Below are positions 1-5,809 of a stretch of DNA of 7,966 nt, piece by piece. The position numbers and the translations under genes are program-made. Below the pieces are notes generated by a model. It had not been told where the DNA came from and searched no databases. It worked only from the letters and a program-made list of their open reading frames with translations. Positions within the stretch are counted from its first letter, which is position 1, and the number at the start of each line of letters is the position of its first letter. This stretch comes from Blastocatellia bacterium. Lineage in GTDB: Bacteria; Acidobacteriota; Blastocatellia; Pyrinomonadales; Pyrinomonadaceae. The stretch covers positions 1 through 7,966 of the forward strand of contig PSRF01000373.1 of assembly GCA_003175865.1 (NCBI GenBank), given 5' to 3'.

Positions 1-156
1 GGTTACGGTCGTCACGCCTTAAGTAGATGGCGAGTTTTAGGGAACTGAAAATTTTTCTTCGCGTGTAAGAATTCGGGTGCCGCGATCTTGCATCTTATAG
101 GTCTCAGCGGCATTATTACGTCGCGAAAACTGTCCACCTCCCGAATCTGGAAAGCC
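1..156 (+). other. upstream region of the secretin gene
   Basis: No complete gene is visible here. Two frames are open from the left edge: one ends in TAA at 20-22 (last residues VTVVTP) and another in TGA at 46-48. Either could be the tail of an upstream gene, but too few codons are present to choose. The secretin frame could be extended left to a TTG at 88. I reject that start because it would put 23 extra residues before a complete signal peptide, and it has no ribosome-binding sequence. Confidence 0.4.
88..116 (+). promoter_or_regulatory. possible sigma-70-type promoter of the secretin gene
   Basis: TTGCAT (88-93) and CATTAT (111-116) are separated by 17 bases. They match the -35 consensus at 3 of 6 and the -10 consensus at 4 of 6 positions. 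A start of transcription near 123 would leave a leader of about 34 bases before the ATG at 157. The match is weak, and the gene may instead be read from an upstream operon promoter. Confidence 0.2.
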
Positions 157-2775
157 ATGAGAAACAATATGCGAAGTAGAATAGCTATCTCTCTTTTTCT
201 TAGCTTCACACTGCTGGCGCTACCGCTAACAGGATTTGCGAAAAAAGGCGATAAAAACTTCAGGCGTGGCCTCGATTACGAGTACGCGCAACAGTGGGAT
301 AAGGCTGCCCAGGAGTACACATTGGCCGTCGCTGCCGACCCGTCAAACATGGAGTACCAGCTTCATTTCCGGCGCGCTAGCTTCAACGCATCGCAGACAT
401 ACATGCAGCAGGGACGGTCGCTTGCCGAGCAGAACGATTTTGTGGGTGCGTTTAATGCTTTCCGTCAGGCGTACGGCTACGACCCGGTTAACGAACTTGC
501 CGTTTCCGAGATGGAGCGAATGTTGCGCCTTCAGAATGTTAAGGACGGTAAACCTGCGGGGGGCAACGGACAGCAACGGAATAATGGTGAACCTTCGGAC
601 GGAACTGTTATTCCAACCAACGCACAGCAGCAGGAGTACGCGCCGTCATCTTCGCAGTTGCGAGTTATCACCTACAACGGAGATCTGAAAGCTTTCATCC
701 GTAGTCTGGCGGAGCAGTTAAATCTCAACGTCATTTTCGATCGCACAACCTTCGCACAGTCCCGGCCAATCGATATCAACCTGCGAGACGTCACAACCGC
801 ACAAGCTCTCGACTATGTATTTCTCCAGGAAGGATTGTTTTTCCAAAAGCTCAGCAAGCGCACCATTCTAGTTGCTGATCAAAGTCGTCGACCTCAGTAC
901 CAGCAACTCGTTCTGCGAACGTTTTATCTTTCGAACATGAAACCGAGCGATGCGCGCACACTCGTTCAGCAGGCAATTCCGCCGTCGGTTGGTCGACCAC
1001 AAACGATCGTGGTACCTGATGATGCAACCAACAGCTTGACTGTTCGTGACACCGCTGAAAACGTTCGGCTGATCGGCGATCTCCTTCAGAGCGTCGATAA
1101 AGATCGCGCTGAAGTGGTGATGGACGTTAACATTTATGAGATCTCGAAGAGCGATTTGGTGCAGTTCGGTAATCAGGTCGGCATACCTGGATCAAACGGA
1201 GTGTTTAGTATTGGTGGTTCACCCGGCTTCTCGCTGCTGACCGATAATGGCATCGTCAACAGTAGCTACGGACGAGGAGTCAATTTAGGAGCGCTTGTGG
1301 GAGGCGTCCCAACAGCACTGGCAGCCGCTTTAGTAATTCCACCGTCAACCTTATACGCTTTCCAGAACCGCAATAACACAAAACTCATCGCGTCGACACA
1401 GGTCCACGCATTCAACGGTGAGGAGTCGCAGGCTCGCATTGGTCAGAGGGTCCCAGTTCAAACTGCTCAGGCGTATCCTTTCGGCATTCAAACGGGTCAG
1501 CCAACTAACGGCAGTACATTCCCGAGTGGTGGCTTTCCTGTTATCAATTACGAACCGACTGGTTTGACGTTGAAGTTTACGCCTCAAGTGTTTCCAAACC
1601 TGGATGTCCAGGTGAAGATGAATATTGAATCGAAAGACGTGCTTGGAGCTGCGACATTGACGCCTACCTTCACTGAACGAACTATCTCAGGCACGGCTCG
1701 CGTACAAAACAATCGAACAATGTTGCTGGCAAGTGTCTCAACGGAAGCGCAGACTACCGGTCGTCAAGGTCTACCGGTGTTGGGTGGTTTGCCAATACTG
1801 GGTCGGCTGTTTACGGCGCCGACTCACGACAATCGACAAATTGATATCGTAATCTCAGTCACTCCACGTGTTCTCCGCGCACCAGCCGTTACGCCTCGAG
1901 ACGAAGAGATGCGACCGAGTGGTACGTTGCAATCTCCGACCACCGGTTCGCTTGAAGCATTGGTCCGTGAGGCAGATCGCGACGATCAGATTGCCGCCGC
2001 ACGAAGCGTTCCACGCAACGTCTCGATTCAGTTGCCGGATGCTCCATTGCCTGCTGGATCGCAGATGGCTTCAAACACTCCAACGGCAATGTCTCCGAAG
2101 ACACCAGCCGTGCAAACACCCACAGCGAACACAACTACCGCACCTCAACAAAGAACGGTAGCAGATAACAAGCCAGCTACTGCTCCGGAAGAGTTACCAT
2201 CATTCGTACCGGCGCCGAAATCGCTGGTGAGCGATCGTGCGGCTGCCCAAGTGGCAACAGTCAATGCAAGTAATGCCGGAACGCAGAATGCGGTGTTGAC
2301 CAGTCTGCCCAACTCAACCGATACATCTCTGAATACAAAGTTGGGGACTCATTCAACACAAATTAGTTTCCTGCCAACGGATGACGTAATGAAGATTGGT
2401 GAGAAACGGCGTTACGCAATCCAGCTCAGTTCGGATGTGCCGCTAAGTCTCGCGATGTTTTCGCTCCGGTTTGATCCGAAAGTTTTGAAGATAAGCGCGA
2501 TCTCGGCTGGTAGTCTGTTCGGAGTACAACCCGACATGGCGCCATCAGTTATTCAATCCGTCGATCCCACGGGCGTTTGCTTTATTTCAGTCTCCAGCTT
2601 GAATGCGAAGATGCCGATCAAGGGCTCAGGTTCAATTGTGTTTGTCGACGTGGAAGCAGTTGGACCAGGTGATGCGTCATTAACATTCGATAAACAGACA
2701 ATGCACATGGTTGGAGCTGATGCACGCGATGTCACGCCCGAGATTGTTCAAGGGGCGGCGACGGTAAAGCGTTAA
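157..2775 (+). CDS. secretin (GspD/PilQ family) with TPR-like N-terminus and C-terminal cohesin-like domain
   Basis: This is an 872-residue outer-membrane channel protein of the type II secretion / type IV pilus secretin family. The ATG at 157 was chosen because GGAAAG lies just upstream and a signal peptide follows directly (charged start, hydrophobic core, GFA then KK, cleavage near residue 28). Residues 35-127 look like TPR-type helix pairs. Residues 168-243 resemble an STN/N0 domain and 249-316 a secretin N1-type domain. Residues about 408-576 are the secretin pore domain, carrying the signature LPVLGGLPILGRLF at 539-552 and ending at VTPRVL. A linker rich in Pro, Thr, Ala and Ser (577-730) leads to a beta-rich C-terminal domain (about 734-872) that resembles cohesin, with typical segments such as FSLRFDPKVLKI. 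The channel is expected to let a pilus or secreted substrate cross the outer membrane. Whether it belongs to a pilus (PilQ) or a secretion system (GspD) cannot be settled here. The secretin assignment is firm; the cohesin assignment is by pattern. Confidence 0.93.
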   Translation: MRNNMRSRIAISLFLSFTLLALPLTGFAKKGDKNFRRGLDYEYAQQWDKAAQEYTLAVAADPSNMEYQLHFRRASFNASQTYMQQGRSLAEQNDFVGAFNAFRQAYGYDPVNELAVSEMERMLRLQNVKDGKPAGGNGQQRNNGEPSDGTVIPTNAQQQEYAPSSSQLRVITYNGDLKAFIRSLAEQLNLNVIFDRTTFAQSRPIDINLRDVTTAQALDYVFLQEGLFFQKLSKRTILVADQSRRPQYQQLVLRTFYLSNMKPSDARTLVQQAIPPSVGRPQTIVVPDDATNSLTVRDTAENVRLIGDLLQSVDKDRAEVVMDVNIYEISKSDLVQFGNQVGIPGSNGVFSIGGSPGFSLLTDNGIVNSSYGRGVNLGALVGGVPTALAAALVIPPSTLYAFQNRNNTKLIASTQVHAFNGEESQARIGQRVPVQTAQAYPFGIQTGQPTNGSTFPSGGFPVINYEPTGLTLKFTPQVFPNLDVQVKMNIESKDVLGAATLTPTFTERTISGTARVQNNRTMLLASVSTEAQTTGRQGLPVLGGLPILGRLFTAPTHDNRQIDIVISVTPRVLRAPAVTPRDEEMRPSGTLQSPTTGSLEALVREADRDDQIAAARSVPRNVSIQLPDAPLPAGSQMASNTPTAMSPKTPAVQTPTANTTTAPQQRTVADNKPATAPEELPSFVPAPKSLVSDRAAAQVATVNASNAGTQNAVLTSLPNSTDTSLNTKLGTHSTQISFLPTDDVMKIGEKRRYAIQLSSDVPLSLAMFSLRFDPKVLKISAISAGSLFGVQPDMAPSVIQSVDPTGVCFISVSSLNAKMPIKGSGSIVFVDVEAVGPGDASLTFDKQTMHMVGADARDVTPEIVQGAATVKR

Positions 2776-2780
2776 GGAAG
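2774..2780 (+). promoter_or_regulatory. ribosome-binding site of first pseudopilin
   Basis: AAGGAAG overlaps the secretin stop codon and lies 10 bases before the GTG at 2791. It supports that GTG over the in-frame GTG/ATG pair at 2827/2830, which has no purine-rich sequence in front. The overlap implies translation coupled to the secretin gene. Confidence 0.5.
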
Positions 2781-2790
2781 TACGAAGAAC

Positions 2791-3522
2791 GTGCGAAACG
2801 TGGTTACGCAAGCTAGCGGCGACTCGGTGATGAGCAATATTCCAACTGGTCGCCGCATTCTTCTGTCACGGACTTTTTCGCAGTCTGGCGGCTTCTCACT
2901 GATTGAGTTGGTAATCACGGTCACTGTCTTAACGATCCTAACGTTGGGTGTTCTGCCACTTGTGAAGGTTGCGGTTCGTCGCCAGAAAGAACAACAGCTT
3001 CACGAGGCTCTGCGACAAATGAGAGTGGCAATCGAGGAGTTCCATCGGGATACGATTGGTATGGTCTGTACCAGTACTCCACTTTCGCAACCCGGTGGGA
3101 CGGGAGGTGCAAATCCTGGGGGCGGAAGCCAGTTCATTGATCCACGCAGCAAGGTTGTGATTAGTGACTGCACGATCTTTGGCGTTGATAATCCGGATCA
3201 TTATCCACCTGATCTGCAAACGCTTGTGGACGGCGTCAATGTGTTACCACGCGGACAAGGCAGGCTGGGAGGTGCTGGTCTCGAGAGCACGGGCACGAAG
3301 CCCGGCGACACCTCAAGTACTTTGACTAGTCAGGCATCGACTAAGAAGAAAGTCTATTTGCGTGCGATACCGATTGACCCAATTACAGGAAAGGCAGAGT
3401 GGGACTTCCGTTCTTGTTACGATGCGGCCGATTCAACCTCTTGGGGTGGTGAAAACGTTTTCGATGTGCGATCGAAGTCAAAAGACAAAGCATTGAATGG
3501 GGAGTCGTACAGTGACTGGTAA
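2791..3522 (+). CDS. type II secretion / type IV pilus pseudopilin (GspG-like), long form
   Basis: This 243-residue protein is a fibre subunit of a pilus or pseudopilus, made as a prepilin in the inner membrane. The class III leader is clear: after 34 residues, G34 is followed by FSLIELV, so prepilin peptidase should cut between G34 and F35. The conserved Glu at +5 is E39. One hydrophobic helix spans about 36-57, followed by an amphipathic helix to about 88. The C-terminal part has IPIDPITGKAEW (193-204), the DPxTG-x-W pattern seen in major pseudopilins, and ends in YSDW. Between helix and motif lies an insert of about 100 residues rich in Gly, Ser and Thr (roughly 90-190), longer than in ordinary GspG. 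It begins 15 bases after the secretin stop, so the two are almost certainly co-transcribed. The GTG start is supported by AAGGAAG upstream; ATG 2830 is an alternative. Confidence 0.88.
   Translation: MRNVVTQASGDSVMSNIPTGRRILLSRTFSQSGGFSLIELVITVTVLTILTLGVLPLVKVAVRRQKEQQLHEALRQMRVAIEEFHRDTIGMVCTSTPLSQPGGTGGANPGGGSQFIDPRSKVVISDCTIFGVDNPDHYPPDLQTLVDGVNVLPRGQGRLGGAGLESTGTKPGDTSSTLTSQASTKKKVYLRAIPIDPITGKAEWDFRSCYDAADSTSWGGENVFDVRSKSKDKALNGESYSDW
3499..3504 (+). promoter_or_regulatory. ribosome-binding site candidate for GTG start at 3512
   Basis: GGGGAG lies inside the end of the first pseudopilin gene, 7 bases before a GTG at 3512. The in-frame ATG at 3497 has no such sequence in front of it. A competing site, GGAGG at 3561-3565, lies 6 bases before an in-frame TTG at 3572. 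Confidence 0.4.
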
Positions 3523-3958
3523 GCAGAGGACAGCAAGCAGTAGGCAGAAGGTAGTTGGCAGGAGGATGCTGTTGGCGGGTGCTGACAAGGCATTCACATT
3601 ACTCGAGTTGATGATTGTTATCTCGATCATCATCATTCTGGCTGCTATCACGCTCCCTCAATATCAGAAAACAGTAATGCAAACTCGTGAGGCCGTGTTG
3701 CGCGATGACCTTCACAAAATGCGAGAGCTGATTGATCAATTCGCGGCCGACAAGGGACGTTTACCTCAATCGCTTGATGAGATTGTCACTGAGGGATACA
3801 TGCGCGAAGTACCAGTCGATCCTTTTACTGGTCAGAAGGATTGGGCAATCACGACTGGTGAAGATCCAAATTCATCGGAAGGTGCACAGGGAGTGACCGA
3901 TGTACACAGCAATTCGAGTGAAGTGTCGTCTGAAGGTACCGCGTATAGTGAATGGTGA
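3512..3958 (+). CDS. type II secretion / type IV pilus pseudopilin (GspG-like), short form, Ala at -1
   Basis: This is a second fibre subunit of the same family, 148 residues from the GTG at 3512 (153 from an ATG at 3497). The prepilin motif is KAFTLLELMIV, so the residue before the cleaved bond is Ala rather than the usual Gly; the Glu at +5 is kept. A hydrophobic helix (FTLLELMIVISIIIILAAI) and an amphipathic helix follow, then VPVDPFTGQKDW and a C-terminal YSEW. These match the first pseudopilin's IPIDPITGKAEW and YSDW, so the pair looks like an old tandem duplication. Length fits ordinary GspG. It overlaps the previous gene by 11 bases from this start. The start is uncertain: GTG 3512 has GGGGAG 7 bases upstream. 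If the 7-base repeat at 3523-3564 is non-coding, the start would be ATG 3566 or, better spaced from GGAGG, TTG 3572, which would leave a short leader of 7-9 residues typical of type IVa prepilins. Confidence 0.88.
   Translation: MTGKQRTASSRQKVVGRRMLLAGADKAFTLLELMIVISIIIILAAITLPQYQKTVMQTREAVLRDDLHKMRELIDQFAADKGRLPQSLDEIVTEGYMREVPVDPFTGQKDWAITTGEDPNSSEGAQGVTDVHSNSSEVSSEGTAYSEW
3523..3564 (+). repeat. degenerate 7-base tandem repeat (GCAGNAG, six units)
   Basis: Read in steps of seven, the sequence is GCAGAGG, ACAGCAA, GCAGTAG, GCAGAAG, GTAGTTG, GCAGGAG. It begins on the base after the stop codon of the first pseudopilin and ends at the GGAGG before the possible starts of the second. It resembles the short tandemly repeated heptanucleotide sequences known between genes in cyanobacteria. 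If the upstream start is used, it encodes a Lys/Arg/Gln/Ser-rich leader. Confidence 0.65.
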
Positions 3959-4098
3959 GGGACTTTTGATGGGTGTTGGCCTCTGGTCTTCACTGCTAGT
4001 TTGAGTCTTTTGTTCACTACGTCAGGTTAGACTTTTGAAATTCAAGGCCAAGGGCAGACCAATCATTAAAGCCCAATCAAAAATCTAAAATCTCAACA
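3959..4098 (+). other. gap between second pseudopilin and PilM-like gene
   Basis: These 140 bases hold no convincing terminator. A 9-base direct repeat, GACTTTTGA, occurs at 3961-3969 and 4030-4038. TTGAGT at 4001-4006 and GGTTAG at 4025-4030 could be a poor promoter with an 18-base spacer. The last 35 bases are the 7-base repeat listed separately. No ribosome-binding sequence precedes the ATG at 4099. Confidence 0.4.
4059..4093 (+). repeat. degenerate 7-base tandem repeat before the PilM-like gene
   Basis: Read in steps of seven from 4059, the units are CCAATCA, TTAAAGC, CCAATCA, AAAATCT, AAAATCT, followed by CAACA and the ATG. The 7-base period is the same as at 3523-3564 but the unit is different. 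A near copy of its right end, CTAAAATCTCAACAA at 4085-4099, recurs at 7421-7435 with one mismatch. Confidence 0.5.
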
Positions 4099-5049
4099 AT
4101 GCCTGGCTTTTTCTCAAAACTTGTTTCTCCATGGTATCCACCCGTTGCAATCGGATTGGAGAAGGGGAGCGCCTCAGTTGTGCATCTCGAGCGCGTTCGA
4201 GGCGGTGATTGCGCGATTCGTCGTGCAGCCACGTTTAGTTTGTCTGAAACACTGATCAGTCCAGGCTTCGACAACCAGAACATCGAGAGACCTTCCCAAC
4301 TTGCTTCTGTTCTGAACGAACTTGTCGCGACCGCCGGATTGATACGACAAAAACGTTGGTCTGTCAGTCTGCCGGCAGCCACTACGCGAACACTGGTCTT
4401 GACTATCGAGACGCCAGCCCAATCCGGTTCGGAGTTGCAGGAAATCCTGACTTGGAAAATGGAGCGCGGCTTTGGTGTTCCGCTGGACGAGTTGTCGATA
4501 ACCCAGGACCAATTGCAAAAAGACTCGCAGGGACGTGCGCGTTATCTTTCGATCGGAGTTCGCAAAACAGTCCTCGCAGAATACGAGAACCTGTTTAGTC
4601 AAATGGGTTGGCGTGTTGGTTTGATACTCCCGCGACATGTCGGCGAGGCTCAGTGGCTAGTACGAAGCAACGGCAACTCTGGAGACTCTTTATTGCTGAG
4701 TTCCTCGCTTGATGGCTTCACTGCAATCATTTTCCGCGATAAGTATCCATTGATATTGCGCAGCGTGAGCTGCGCAGTGTCGGAGTGTGAAGACGAACTT
4801 TATCGCTTATTAATGTTCTATCGGGATCGCCGTACCACTGACCAACCGGAAAACACGCTCGGTCTGTCCAGATTGATGGTCGTGGGGGATGGTTTGAGCC
4901 CCCAACGCGCCAGCGAGATAGTCAATGAAACGACAGGTGGTGATCTTCGACCGTTGCACGCAGCAGATCTCGGTCTAAACCTGCCAAGTCGCGATTTGAG
5001 CTTTGACGTTTTGGCTGCACCCGCTGGATTGGCAACGCTGTCGTTGTAG
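4099..5049 (+). CDS. PilM/GspL-like actin-fold protein with degraded nucleotide site
   Basis: This 316-residue cytoplasmic protein resembles PilM, or the cytoplasmic half of GspL, of type IV pilus / type II secretion machines. In such systems PilM binds the PilN tail and links the inner-membrane platform to the ATPase. The family pattern is visible: a first strand VAIGLEKGSASVVHLE (16-31), a SVSLPAATTRTLVLTIETP strand pair, then ELQEILTWKMERGFGVPLDEL, the counterpart of PilM's E-x3-I-W-E-x4-PFPL helix. The nucleotide-binding motifs look worn: the usual Asp of GxDxGSS is E21, the second phosphate motif reads SSSLDG around D205, and the adenosine motif reads VVGDGL around 261-266. No transmembrane segment is visible, and the length is slightly below the roughly 350 residues usual for PilM. 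ATG 4099 is the first start and lacks a ribosome-binding sequence. Its position behind the pseudopilins supports the assignment; PilN and PilO do not follow it. Confidence 0.75.
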   Translation: MPGFFSKLVSPWYPPVAIGLEKGSASVVHLERVRGGDCAIRRAATFSLSETLISPGFDNQNIERPSQLASVLNELVATAGLIRQKRWSVSLPAATTRTLVLTIETPAQSGSELQEILTWKMERGFGVPLDELSITQDQLQKDSQGRARYLSIGVRKTVLAEYENLFSQMGWRVGLILPRHVGEAQWLVRSNGNSGDSLLLSSSLDGFTAIIFRDKYPLILRSVSCAVSECEDELYRLLMFYRDRRTTDQPENTLGLSRLMVVGDGLSPQRASEIVNETTGGDLRPLHAADLGLNLPSRDLSFDVLAAPAGLATLSL

Positions 5050-5051
5050 GA

Positions 5052-5189
5052 GTGGTACTCCGTGGACGCTCAATTCTCGGCATACAAGGGGAGCTGAGTT
5101 TCGATCATCGATGCGGGGCGGCCAAGGAGGGACGCCCCTGTGATTTGAAACAAATCCTCCCCCGCCTACGTAACACCCTGGCAACATGA
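5052..5189 (+). CDS. possible small leader ORF overlapping the sigma-factor start
   Basis: A 45-codon frame opens at a GTG two bases after the PilM-like stop and ends in a TGA that overlaps the ATG of the sigma-factor gene (ATGA at 5186-5189). The product has no feature I recognise; its second half is basic (KQILPRLRNTL). A later in-frame TTG at 5145 would give 14 codons. No start has a well-placed ribosome-binding sequence, although AAGGAGG at 5124-5130 is 14 bases before that TTG. The sigma gene itself lacks a ribosome-binding sequence, so coupling through this frame is possible. It may equally be chance. Confidence 0.2.
   Translation: MVLRGRSILGIQGELSFDHRCGAAKEGRPCDLKQILPRLRNTLAT
5115..5156 (+). 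promoter_or_regulatory. two tandem hairpins upstream of the sigma-factor gene
   Basis: GGGGCG (5115-5120) pairs with CGCCCC (5133-5138) around a 12-base loop. GATTTG (5142-5147) pairs with CAAATC (5151-5156) around AAA. The first loop exposes AAGGAGG (5124-5130). CCTCC at 5156-5160 is complementary to GGAGG and could compete with the first stem. No run of T follows either hairpin, so this is not a standard terminator. It may be a leader structure or a REP-like element. Confidence 0.35.
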
Positions 5190-5809
5190 AAATCGCGGCA
5201 AATCCACTGGCCATACGAGTTTCGAATAACCTCAGCGCCGCGTCTGACTGCAACCTTGTTGCTACCGCAGTCGACGGTATTGAGGGCAGTTTTGAGGAAT
5301 TGGTTCGTCGTTACCAGCGCCCGATCTCGGCATATGTGTATCGAATGGTTGGTGACTACGACGCCGCCCTCGATCTGACACAGGAAATATTCATCAAGGT
5401 TTACAGCTCACTGCGACGGTATCGGCCGGAATTCAAGTTCTCCACCTGGATCTACAAGATTGCTCACAACTCAGCCGTCGATCACTTACGCCGCACCTCA
5501 ACCCGCGAACAATCGATCATAAATGGATCCGAGTCTGACACGTTTGAGTTACCGCTCGAGAGCAATCGACTCAGCCCCGAGCAGGAAAGTGAACAACGCG
5601 AACGACGCATTGAGATCGAAGCCGTCGTGAAAACACTGCCGCCAAATTATCGTGAATTAATCATCTTGCGGCATTCGCAGGATTTGACTTACGAAGAGAT
5701 TGTTGAGGTCACAGGATTACCGCTCGGAACGGTCAAGAACCGTCTCTTCAGAGCGCGCGAAATGATGCGGCAACAGTTTGTCGACAAAGGAATCACTGGC
5801 ATTTCATGA
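5186..5809 (+). CDS. ECF-family RNA polymerase sigma factor (sigma-24/RpoE-like)
   Basis: This 207-residue alternative sigma factor directs RNA polymerase to a dedicated promoter set. Region 2 spans about 35-103: SFEELVRRYQRPISAYVYRM, then DLTQEIFIKVY (63-73, the core-binding helix), then FSTWIYKIAHNSAVDHLRR (85-103, which recognises the -10 element). A linker rich in Glu and Arg (104-145) leads to region 4 (146-198): TLPPNYRELIILRH, then LTYEEIVEVTGLPLGTVKNRLFRARE, a helix-turn-helix that reads the -35 element. The N-terminus has about 30 residues before region 2, slightly longer than usual. A stop in frame at 5171 makes ATG 5186 the first possible ATG start. The gene overlaps the anti-sigma gene by 4 bases (ATGA), the usual layout for a sigma factor made in step with its inhibitor. 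No typical GGAAC-type autoregulatory promoter was recognised upstream. Confidence 0.95.
   Translation: MKIAANPLAIRVSNNLSAASDCNLVATAVDGIEGSFEELVRRYQRPISAYVYRMVGDYDAALDLTQEIFIKVYSSLRRYRPEFKFSTWIYKIAHNSAVDHLRRTSTREQSIINGSESDTFELPLESNRLSPEQESEQRERRIEIEAVVKTLPPNYRELIILRHSQDLTYEEIVEVTGLPLGTVKNRLFRAREMMRQQFVDKGITGIS

Noticed and set aside
88..156. Extension of the secretin gene to a TTG at 88
   Set aside because: It adds 23 residues before an intact signal peptide and has no ribosome-binding sequence; the same bases fit a weak promoter.
12..209. 65-codon frame on the - strand at the left edge
   Set aside because: It overlaps the secretin signal peptide region, shows no recognisable domain, and has no neighbours on that strand.
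236..688. 150-codon + strand frame inside the secretin gene
   Set aside because: It lies entirely in another frame of a firmly identified gene and its translation is rich in Arg, Ser and Thr with no domain, as expected of a shadow frame.
3523..3564. The short repeats as a CRISPR array
   Set aside because: Units are 7 bases, degenerate and without spacers, and no cas gene is present.
3961..4038. Direct repeat GACTTTTGA 69 bases apart as possible target-site duplication
   Set aside because: The 60 bases between have no inverted ends or transposon features; a 9-base match in T-rich sequence can be chance.
4174..4638. 154-codon - strand frame opposite the PilM-like gene
   Set aside because: It is antisense to a gene with recognisable family motifs and has no protein features.
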